The position numbers were made by a program, and so were the translations under genes. From Aphidius gifuensis (taxonomy: Eukaryota; Arthropoda; Insecta; Hymenoptera; Braconidae): DNA of 64,000 nucleotides. Positions 55,834-64,000 of this stretch are shown here, in pieces (position 1 is the stretch's first letter; every line of letters starts with the position of its first letter). The notes under the pieces are model-generated. The model made no database searches. It saw only the letters and a program-made list of their open reading frames with translations, and was not told where the DNA came from. The stretch spans positions 9,186,492 through 9,250,491 of the forward strand of contig NC_057791.1 of the NCBI RefSeq assembly GCF_014905175.1. Reading direction: 5' to 3'.

Positions 55834-56227
55834 ATGGATTTTTCATCAAAAAGTAGGTTATGTTTTATTTATTCATTTATTTGTTTTTTAATATTAAAAC
55901 TATTTGTATATAATTATATTATTATTTGATATTATTTTAGTTGGAGGTAAAATTTACGTCGCTAATATTTCTAAAACCATAATTAAAAAAACAATTAAAA
56001 AAGCAGTCAAAAAATCACTGAAAAAATTAATTAAATCATCTCCATCATCTTTTACTTTGAGGCAAATGCCTGCGAACAACTACCCAAAATCTATTGTTCG
56101 TTCTTTTTTGAGTGACAAATATGACATGAATAATATTGAAGAGAAAAATACTGATGAAAGTGAACATATTGAAGATAAAAAAAAAGATGTGTGTTATTGT
56201 ACGCACAGGGGAGTGAAACGTCTTTAG
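55834..56227 (+). CDS. Two-exon gene for a 101-aa Lys-rich protein, unknown
   Basis: Exon 1 is 55834-55852 (ATG to AAAAA|GTAGGT). Exon 2 is 55941-56227 (after TATTTTAG, ending TAG). Phases agree and give 101 residues. A stretch around residues 16-40 repeats KTIIKKTIKKAVKKSLKKLI, a basic amphipathic helix, followed by a mixed segment, an acidic segment (NIEEKNTDESEHIED) and VCYCTHRGVKRL. No signal peptide or known family. AT content is lower than in the flanks. It could be a chromatin- or membrane-binding peptide gene, but nothing shows this. The preceding 450 bp holds no other gene. Confidence 0.45.
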
Positions 56228-56377
56228 TAATTCTAATAAATAGTAATTGAAAGATCTCTCGTTGCATTAATATATTTTTGACTAGTTGTCTTTTTCGCTC
56301 TTCTTCCGAGTGAACTATTATGTTCATTCAGTCATTAACAATTTTGAATTTATTGATTAGTTATAATATTGAGGTTC

Positions 56378-56912
56378 TACACTCAGAGAAGGATATGTTA
56401 ACAGTTAACATATCCTGTTTAATGTTAACATATGCCATGTTCAAAGGGGTGGTGGCTGATAAGTTTACATCAAAGATATATTAACATTAAACATACGTAT
56501 CTTAATAATTAATATGCGTATGTAAACTATTAAGATATCTGTAATTGACACAATTTGAAGGTTAGGTTGATAGTTGAAGACATTTACGTATGTAAATATG
56601 AAAATTTAATGTAAAATTAAGAATAAATTCACAAAAAAACTAAATTTAAATAAATTTATGACAACACGAGTACATATTATATTATATTACAATTAGAATA
56701 GTATCACAATATAATGTCAAAAAAAAAAGATTACAAGAAGTAGACTGGCGCATCAAAATATTTGGCCGCGTAAAGATACGTATGTTAACTATAAACTTAC
56801 GTATGTTAACAGTTAAGATATGTAGGTTTATTGTTAATATATATATCTTAACATTAAACTTTTGTATGTTTAATGTAAACATATTGGTATGTTAACTGTT
56901 AACACACAGAAT
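56378..56912. mobile_element. Inverted-repeat element with GTTAAC motifs
   Basis: It starts ACTCAGAGAAGGATATG then GTTAACAGTTAACATA, and ends TATGTTAACTGTTAACAC. The right part (56,745-56,905) is the inverse of 61,455-61,620, including TTTGGCCGCGTAAAGATACG. Words TTAACATA, AAACATACGTA and their complements recur throughout. No ORF. Confidence 0.6.
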
Positions 56913-56919
56913 ATAATTT

Positions 56920-57005
56920 TATATAAATATTTATTTATTAAACAACTAGTCAGCTGAACACTTCTATTACTATTTTATGTATACTTTTTCTTTTTCAATC
57001 GCTTT
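56920..57005. repeat. Copy 2 of locus-boundary repeat
   Basis: Matches 28,722-28,805 (AACTAGTCAGCTGAACACTT). Confidence 0.7.
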
Positions 57006-57050
57006 TATTTTTAATTTTTTTCTGTCCAGATTTTTTAAATTTTCTTTTTT

Positions 57051-57370
57051 TTACATATAAAAATCATTACGGATACTTTCATCGATCATTTTCAATAAAG
57101 TGATTACTTCTGCAAGAACAATAAAGTAGTTCTCTAAAAATCTCTTACTTCTTAACAACGAAAAAATACCTTTTTTATTGAATGATAATTCTTGTTCATA
57201 TTCTATAATTTCTATTTGATCATATTTAATACTTTTAATATTAGTAATCGACAAAAATTTTTTTTTTATAATATTAATAAGCAATTCATATGAAATTTTT
57301 CTCTTTGACTGTTCATCAATTTTTAATGTCAGTATTATTCTTATCCTGTTTTCTTTTGTATGATCTTTCC
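57051..57370 (-). pseudogene. Open minus-strand exon-like segment, unknown
   Basis: The frame is open from about 57,370 to the stop at 57051-57053 (about 105 codons), but the first ATG codons are internal. Text includes RIRIILTLKIDEQSKRKISY and LENYFIVLAEVITLLKMIDE, which looks protein-like and helical. It occupies the position of the J-domain ORF in the other copy of this locus but does not resemble it. Probably an exon or gene remnant. Confidence 0.35.
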
Positions 57371-57405
57371 ATTATATATTACTTTTATGTATATATTTAT
57401 GTATA

Positions 57406-57845
57406 TGGGGCATTCTGAGTCACTACTTTGATGCCTGACCCTGGGGATTGAGTTGAAAATTTTTTTATATGTTGTTTTTGACTTTTTATGCAGCCTGAAT
57501 TTTTTCGGAAATTTTGTAACGTCTTTTAGCCGGTAAAGTAGAGTGTTTCAATGGTAATTCTCTTCTTTCATAAAAAAAGCCCCAATTTAAATACATGAAA
57601 TTTTTTCCATAAAATAAGGTACTCAATCCACGTATATTCAATTAAAAATAAGAGTGGGCCGAGACGTTTATATGCTTTTTTTTTTTTTTTTCAATGTTTT
57701 TTTTTTCAAAATTTTTTGAAAAAAAAAAAAAAATTTAAATTTTGAAATACAAAAAAATAAAACAAAATTAAAACATCTTGGTAAAATTTCTTTTTCGGCG
57801 TATTTTAGAACTAAAAAGTGAAAAATTTAGACTCAGAACGCCCCA
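57406..57845. mobile_element. TA-flanked MITE, 440 bp
   Basis: The ends TGGGGCATTCTGAGTC and GACTCAGAACGCCCCA are inverted, with TA at 57404-57405 and 57846-57847. T/A homopolymer-rich interior. Same terminal motif as 34321-35057. Confidence 0.8.
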
Positions 57846-57847
57846 TA

Positions 57848-58239
57848 TATATATATATATATATATTCTCGATATTCAAGAAAGATTTAAGTATAGGACA
57901 ATAAGTAAGTATTTAGTATCTCAACCGACTAAAAATATTTTTGTTTTACTGTTTTTTTTTCAGAAAATGAAACGTAACTATGGTTATCATTTGCTCTTGT
58001 TAAATGAATATAAATTTATGCTTTCATATGTTTTTGTTACATTTTTGTTTTTTGCATAGTAACGAGTAAAAATAAATAAACTCAAGTTACTTCTATAAAT
58101 TTTTCAACAAAAAAAAATTATTAATAAAATACAATTTACCAAAGTTAGTTGAGTAGAAGGGAACACGGCATTAAATTCAAGAAAGAGTAGAGGAAGACTC
58201 CCTTGGCTAAAAACTAACATTGGTTGAGTTAACTTTATC
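57848..58239. other. Unassigned spacer
   Basis: The 93-codon plus ORF contains a TA microsatellite and a possible acceptor (TTTTTTTTCAG near 57,962). No protein recognised. Confidence 0.3.
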
Positions 58240-58670
58240 AGTTTATGATAAGATGGAAATAAATTTGATTTTAATTTAGTAGCTATCTTCTCAATATTTG
58301 AATAAAAAAAAAAAAAAAAAAAACAAAACGAAACGAACTCTTTGATCGATTTTTTCAACATCTCTTTTAGCAGCGAATTAACCACAAACACTAGATGGTG
58401 CATCATCGCCGCCGCCGCCACCACCACCACCGTGTATTTGTTCTATTATGATTGCTGTTGTTTATATATGATCAATATTGTTGTTGCTATTTTGATTTCC
58501 ACTTGGTACATCATTTATTTATTCATTATTTACTCCTGTTGTTGTTGTTTTATTGAATGATTCAATATTTAATCATCTGTTCCATTTTTTTGTCCTGAAC
58601 AAATTCATTCAAGATCTTGAATTTATTTCGATTATGACAAGCACGATCATAACAAGCACAAGCACTTTAT
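58240..58670 (-). pseudogene. Decayed minus-strand coding repeat, copy 2
   Basis: Same order of words as 29,010-29,470: GGAAATAAATTTGATTTTAA, a long A run, a CCGCCACCACC tract, GTTGTTGTTG tracts and CAAGATCTTGAATTTATTTCG. The Gly/Asn-rich minus-strand reading is equally broken. Confirms duplication of the locus. Confidence 0.45.
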
Positions 58671-58699
58671 TTAACTAGCTTAAAGAAAAACGAAAAAAA

Positions 58700-58865
58700 T
58701 ACCTATGTCACTATAGGCACTTAGTTATTTTATTTTGGATGTCTTCTTAAAATATTTTATACATATATTGTAAAGATTTTTTCTTTCTCAAAATCAGTTG
58801 AATATTTATTTCTAATTATTTCGAGAAGACATCTAAAATAAAATAACTAAGTGCCTATAATAGAT
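58700..58865. repeat. Hairpin MITE-like repeat
   Basis: AGGCACTTAGTTATTTTATT near 58,714 pairs with AATAAAATAACTAAGTGCCT near 58,840, continuing with GATGTCTTCT and AGAAGACATC. The loop is about 70 bp. Confidence 0.7.
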
Positions 58866-59025
58866 ATTTTTTGTTTCTTTTAAGAATTAAATAAAATAAA
58901 TGACAGAAAGATGTATTAATAAAAATTTAAACAATTACATGTAAAAAAAATAAAACCAACCAGCCTATCGGGATGTGATGAAACTTTTGATTTAAGGGCC
59001 TCATAATTTTGTCTCTGATACGTTA

Positions 59026-59135
59026 ACGCGCGATGGTTCAGGGGGTAACGCACTGGCTTTTAAAAGTATAGGTTTAGATAGGTTTAGATTAGGCAGAGGT
59101 TCGAGGCTCGGTTAGGACAAAAAAAAAAAAAAAAA
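59026..59135 (+). mobile_element. tRNA-derived SINE-like sequence with poly(A)
   Basis: GATGGTTCAGGGGGTAACGC resembles a tRNA D arm with A box. CTGGCTTTTAA resembles a Lys-type anticodon arm. GAGGTTCGAGGCTC resembles a B box. A run of about 18 A follows directly, as expected for a retroposed tRNA-like RNA. It cannot form a full acceptor stem. Confidence 0.45.
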
Positions 59136-59227
59136 ACAATTGAATCTTCAAGTGTAAAAGAAAAATAAGTCCTGAAAAAAAAGAAAAAATAAAAAAATAA
59201 TTTTTTTTTCTATTTTCATTTCTTTTA

Positions 59228-59960
59228 ATCAAAAATAAAAACAATTTTCTATTAATTTAATCTATAACTTCCTTAAATTAAACGACTTAACCATTAAATT
59301 AAATGAAATGTCGCTCAATTTTAGCAACTTCTGTCTTGATTAGATCGCTTTTCTGCTTTCAATTGATTCAGAATTTTTTGAAATTAATTGATAATTTCTT
59401 CTAGTTAAACGACTTACCCATTGAATTAAATCAAATGTTGCTTAATTTTAGCAACTTGTGTCTTAACTAGATCGCTTTTTGTTTTAAATTGATTCAGAAT
59501 TTTTTTGAATTAATCCATTTTTCTTTTGTATAAAAACAATTTTCTATTAACTTAATCAATATTATCCTCAAATTAAACGACTTAGCCATTAAATTAAAAG
59601 AAATGTCGCTCAATTTTAGCAACTTTCGTCTTGATTAGAACGGTTTTCTGCTTTAAATTGATTCATAATTTTTTCAAATTAATCGATAATTTGCTCAAGT
59701 TAAACGACTTACCTATTAAATTAAATGAAATGTCGCTCAATTTTAGCAACTTGTGTCTTAACTAGATCGCTTTTTGTCTTGAATTGATTCATAATTTTTT
59801 AAAATTAATTCATTTATCATTTGTATAAAAACAATTTTCTATTAATTCAATCAATATTATCCTTAAATTAAACGATTTACCCATTAAGTGAAATCAAATG
59901 TCATTCAATTTTAGCAACTTTTGTCTCAACTAGACCGCTTATTCGCTTGATTCAAAGGAT
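59228..59960. repeat. Dimeric tandem array
   Basis: AAATTAAACGACTTA-type words occur at about 59,279, 59,404, 59,575, 59,700 and 59,870, spacing 125, 171, 125 and 170 bp. Two unit types alternate (higher-order period about 296 bp). Units share GTCGCTCAATTTTAGCAACT and TAGATCGCTTTT. The following 200 bp is related, AT-rich and ends in TTTTTCTCAGTGTAG at 60,186. Confidence 0.75.
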
Positions 59961-60377
59961 ATTTTTGCTTCCTTTTTAGCAAAGTTTCTCTTAAATTAAT
60001 TCTCTTTTCTCTTAAATAAAAAAAAAAATGTCTTAAATTAAAGCAAATGAATTGCTTTAATTAAAAAATATTATGCTCAATTTAATACATTTTTTTTTTA
60101 AATCAAAGCCTAAAACTTTCAAGCAAAATTTTGCTATATCTAAGCAACTTTTCTCTTAAATGCAGACATTTTTTTTCTCAGTGTAGTTTTGTTAGATTTC
60201 ATAACCAGACGTTTATCAGGTGATTCCGAGTTTCAAGCTACCGAGATTTTTGTTAGTAACTAGCTACTTTATGGCCTTTTTAAATTTTTTTTCAAATAAT
60301 AATAATAATAATAATAATAATATTCAGATTTTTTTTATTTTTTCCTATGACAATACTCAAAATTTACAGTAATTTCT

Positions 60378-62264
60378 TTTATTTAAAAGAAAAACCACTT
60401 ATAAATTGTCGCTGATTTACTTTTGGAAATTTTATTTTCAATCAATGAAGGCCAATTTTTAGAATTAGTTAGAACAGATCCCAATGCACACAATATTTCA
60501 TTTTCAGAAGTTGTCATCTGAATAGATGAACGCTCATCAATAATAACTTCTGTAATAAATTGGAAAAATTCAAATCACAAAAGTTGTATGTATGCATGCA
60601 TTTATATGTTTAGTTTTGAATGAAAAAGTCTTACCTTTTAAACAAATATAAAATGGAGTATGATTCATAGCAAATTTGCCATTTGATTCTCTTTGAGCAA
60701 CATAGTTCAGCTCTCTTTGTCAGCTCTCTTGTTAAAAATGCTTTGAGCATTGTCACGAGAGATAGTGAGATGATATGGTTTTTTTTCTCAGTATATTGCA
60801 GCAATACTTGGAACTGCAAAAATAAACATGATTATGATGGACAAATATAAAATGCATTTATAAAACTTACCATATCTTTTTTGAAGGAATCATTTTTTGT
60901 AATAAGATCATTCATTTCTTTAAAGTTTACTAAATTACTGATGGGAAAATGCAAATAGTATTTTTCACTGAGCTTTTCTTTAGTCATGGTACTTTTTTTT
61001 TTTTCATCTTGGCAGCTCATGAAAGAATTTAAAAGTTTCGTATTTTCTTCAACAGCACGTACCAGTTTTGCTACAACTGTATACAGATTATCTGAAATCG
61101 AAGTATAATTATTAGCTGATAGTATAAAAAATAGATGTATTATTACATACCTAGACTACTTGGGTGTACATCCATCACTAAATTGGTATTTACCAAATCA
61201 GCTCTCTAATTGGAACTGTAATAATTTAGTAATTCACTTAAATAAATAAATATTTGATTTCATTATTTTCTATTTAATATTATGCCAAAAAAAATAAAAA
61301 TAATTACTTGACAAATCATTATTTTTAGTGGGTTTATTTACATTCTTCACTGAGTGGCTTATCTTTGCCTTATATGATGAGAATTCATTATTGTTCATAT
61401 CTAATTCGTCGCCAAAATTAGAATTTTGTAATTCCTCTTCATTAATTACTACACTCAGAGAAGGATAAGTTAACAGTTAACATACCAATATGCTTACATT
61501 AAACATACAAAAGTTTAATGTTAAGATATATATATTAACAATAAACATAGATATCTTAACTGTTAACATACGTAAGTTTATAGTTAACATACGTATCTTT
61601 ACGCGGCCAAATATTTCGTTGCAATCTGAAAATAACATTAAAAAATTATTTTATTTTCAAATACAGTAATATTAATTTTTTTTTCTCGTTGAATTGACAG
61701 TATTTTAATTTAATAGATCTGATTTTTTTTTTATTTGATAGATAAAAATAATAATAATTTAAATAATAATACCTTTGTTGCTAGCCAAACATGATCAGGT
61801 GCATTTTGAAAAAAATCAGTCATATTTTTCTCATTAAAAACTGTTGCTTGTTTACCTCTGTAGTTGTTGTTATTCTTTTTCATATAATTACTTACAGTTT
61901 TATATTTAGAATTATCAATGTTGTCTTTGATTAAACTCATTTGTTTAATTGATGTGTAATGCGTATTAACAGTTGTTGGTTTATAATTCATTGGTGGTTT
62001 TGTTAAATATTGAAGATATACAAGTACTGAATTTTCAGTCGTCTTTTGAAGGTTACGTGACTTTTTCCATTCTTGAAACTTCTTAAATTTTTGTTCATAA
62101 ATATGACGTGATTTGTCTGGTAAAGAATTATTTATGATGCTTGCAGCTTCATCTTTAATGCCTTGTGGTTCAGAATCGTCATCAACACACTCAGTCATCA
62201 TGATATTTTGATTGTAATTTTCAATTATAATAAACGCACTGGTATACCTTGTGTTTTTTTTCAT
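60378..62264 (-). pseudogene. Multi-exon gene: recombinase-like N-terminus and DUF4806-like exons, interrupted
   Basis: Minus-strand exons inferred from open frames and splice signals: 61772-62264 (ends CAACAAAG|GTATTA), about 61309-61451 (ends TTGTCAA|GTAATT), about 61,152-61,222, 60868-61094 (after TTTCAG, ends GATATG|GTAAGT), 60647-60815 (after TTTGCAG, ends AAAAG|GTAAGA) and about 60,378-60,552. The first exon has LPDKSRHIYEQKFKKFQEW and KPTTVNTHYTSIKQM, like the core-binding (SAM-like) domain of tyrosine recombinases of Crypton type, but the catalytic domain is absent. The exon at 60868 has YLHFPISNLVNFKEMNDLI after a coiled coil, the entry of a DUF4806 domain. The next exon (LKAFLTRELT) appears frameshifted before its GK-F part. 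A MITE sits inside an exon. One gene or two is uncertain. Confidence 0.45.
61452..61622. mobile_element. MITE inserted in an exon of the minus-strand gene
   Basis: It starts ACTCAGAGAAGGATAAG and ends GCGGCCAAATATTT. It matches 56,745-56,905 in reverse. Exon text continues on both sides: ATTGCAACGA after a TTTTCAG acceptor near 61,636, and GTAATTAATGAAGAGG below 61,452. The disruption is therefore secondary. Confidence 0.6.
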
Positions 62265-62800
62265 TTTTATTTCTCTGTTTTTGTCAACACAATGAGATGT
62301 AATAGTGGTGGGGACTCGGTGGAGGAGAAAAAAAAAAATTATTTTTACTCCAGCGCCACTGTGTACGATCGACTAAAACTTTAGCTTACCGACATTAACA
62401 GATTTGATTGGTCGAAAACTAATCGAATACAAGTTTTTACTAGTAAAAACTTGTATTCAACATCTCATTGGCTGATTCATTTCAATTTCGTCCTAGGTTC
62501 GAATTTAACGAAATACGGGAGGTAAAAGAGTGGCGAATATTGGACGAATTCGTGCGCGTGTGATAAATAAATAAATTAATTCCGTTCATTCAACTAGAAT
62601 TCCTTATTATAATTTTTGTCAACAGTACAACTCATACAATTGGTGAGCTAGGAATATTTTAGAGTGCAGCACTATAAGTTTTTGTCCCTATAAGATATCT
62701 TGCATCCAACGAGTTGAATAACACTAGTCTGAATACATTGTATTCTGCGGCATTTTTCACGACGACAGAAATTTTTATGTTTTAATTTATCTACATATAA
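62265..62800. other. Upstream region with a 32-bp perfect palindrome
   Basis: The palindrome 62426-62457 reads AATACAAGTTTTTA, CTAG, TAAAAACTTGTATT, flanked by CCAAT-like words (GATTGGTC near 62,406; CATTGGCTGA near 62,465). No gene. Confidence 0.5.
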
Positions 62801-62804
62801 AGAA

Positions 62805-63030
62805 AAAATGAATTTAATTAGCACTGTGGAGCTAAGAAAAAGCTAAATCTACTTTTACTTGCCTCTTCAACTATTATTTGTAATGTAAATGATATCATTG
62901 ATCGAGGTGTCAGTTTTCGAGACTGAAAATTTAACTTTTCATGGATTTTTTTATTTTTAGTATCAAGCCTATCAATTTCTAATTCAAATAAAAGAAAGTT
63001 ACATCAGATAATTTTCTTCTTCTATGGAGG
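62805..63030. repeat. Dispersed repeat, inverse of 33,930-34,110
   Basis: Shares TAATGTAAATGATATCATTG and AAAGTTACATCAGATAATTT with the earlier copy, reversed. Confidence 0.6.
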
Positions 63031-64000
63031 CTGTTTTTTTTTTTTTTAATTTAGTTTTTAGAAAAAAAAAAATGGACTGAACAGATAATGCTCTTTCCTA
63101 TAAAGAGCGATGGAGTTTCGAAAGATGCGTTGTTTCAGCCTAATACGAAGTCTCTATTACAATTTTATCAAAAGTTATTGCTTGCTTTGTTTTCTAGTAA
63201 TTTTTAAAAAACGCTTTAACTTTTGACGAAATGGTCATAGATACTCTGTATAAGATTGAAAAAGCATTTGTGGTAAAATTCTCTAACTTTCATTTGAAAA
63301 TTTATTCAAAATAAATTCTAGTTTCCATAAAATATCAAAAAATAGAACTTTTGAAATATTTTTGTCATTTTCATTTCAAAGATAGACAAAAATTGACTAA
63401 TAGAATCGGAACAAACCCCCTGAAGGGCGATAAAATTAAAAAAACGAGCCTAATTTCAAGTCATTCCGTTAATTTTAACGAAAGTTATACCTTGCCTAAA
63501 CTCTACATAATTCGAACGAAAAAAAAAAAAAAATGGATTTTGAAAAAAATAAACATGAATTGTACTCTTATTATATTCTTACTATTGAAAATCATTCAAA
63601 AAATAAAAATGAACACGGCCCTAGCCAGAGTATTGAAAATTTTTAATTTTCAACGGTTACGTGAGCCACACGCCACAACAAACGTTACCAGATCTATTTT
63701 TTTTGTATTATAAAAATGCGCTCATTGCTAACTCGGCTCGTTAAAATTAATGAATGAAATATAAGATCTTATTTTTCATGTTAAATCAATTGAATATGAT
63801 CTGGTTTATCTTGTATCCTTGTATTTAAGGTTGCTTATAAATAATTAAATCGTCACTCAATTTTTTTTTTTTTTTGGCTCATTTTTTAAATGAAATAAAT
63901 ATCTATACTCTCAATTTTTTTCAATTTTTTATGACGTCGTTTTTTTGAGATAATTAATGTCAAAGTTGACAACTTTTATACGCGAGGATAGGACTATAAG
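63031..64000. other. Repeat-rich end of window
   Basis: 63,690-63,800 repeats 55,610-55,730. 63,880-64,000 contains GTCAAAGTTGACAACTTTTA, the inverse of the repeat tail at 520-560 and near 1,060. The 120-codon ORF near 63,351 is Lys-rich with no recognised domain. Confidence 0.5.

Overview
The window looks like eukaryotic nuclear DNA from an insect. It is strongly AT-rich, genes are split by GT-AG introns, TATA/TCAGT-type arthropod core promoters occur, and it is crowded with insect-type transposons. The DUF4806-like and tyrosine-recombinase-like exons and the extreme AT bias would suit a parasitoid wasp (Hymenoptera), but that is inference. Ordinary host genes are few and fragmentary: a THAP-like multi-exon gene (14.3-16.6 kb), an orphan J-domain ORF (28.8 kb), a small two-exon basic-protein gene (55.8-56.2 kb) and a broken minus-strand gene with a recombinase-like N-terminus and DUF4806-like exons (60.4-62.3 kb).

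Layout. 0-4 kb: dispersed repeats and a foldback element with a 155-bp tandem core. 4.0-13.3 kb: a Ty3/gypsy-like LTR element that has gag but no pol, with one solo LTR (TSD ATTAC) nested in its body and another (TSD GTGT) nested in its 3' LTR. 16.8-24.9 kb: a TA-flanked inverted-repeat DNA element whose left arm carries an almost intact, recent Ty1/copia element (LTRs differ at 1 of 292 positions, TSD TAAGA). 25-28.7 kb: a duplicated repeat interrupted by a second solo LTR (TSD ATAAT), a foldback MITE and another insertion. 28.7-30.9 kb and 56.9-58.7 kb: two diverged copies of one locus. 31.6-33.9 kb and 54.1-55.4 kb: two large foldback elements whose cores are arrays of short motifs in both orientations.

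The centrepiece is a complete 18,075-bp Maverick/Polinton (adintovirus-like) provirus at 35,549-53,623. It has about 440-470 bp terminal inverted repeats beginning AG and a perfect 6-bp target duplication GATATA. It carries a spliced acidic gene with two SUMO-interacting-like motifs, protein-primed PolB, integrase, a conserved Polinton protein, packaging ATPase, a phospholipase-A2 capsid-associated protein, an adenain-type protease, penton/minor and major capsid genes, two conserved small-protein genes, and tRNA genes beside the right terminus. PolB, integrase, the conserved protein, the PLA2 protein and both capsid genes carry stops or frameshifts. The spliced SIM gene, protease, ATPase (shortened), OB-like and 272-aa genes remain open.

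Six of its genes (integrase, conserved protein, ATPase, PLA2 protein, penton, major capsid) share one core promoter layout: a TATA box, then TCAGT with its A 31-33 bp downstream. The SIM gene, PolB and the OB-like gene lack that layout and instead have spliced first exons or leaders. This suggests two transcription classes, one for virion and integration genes and one for early or replication genes.
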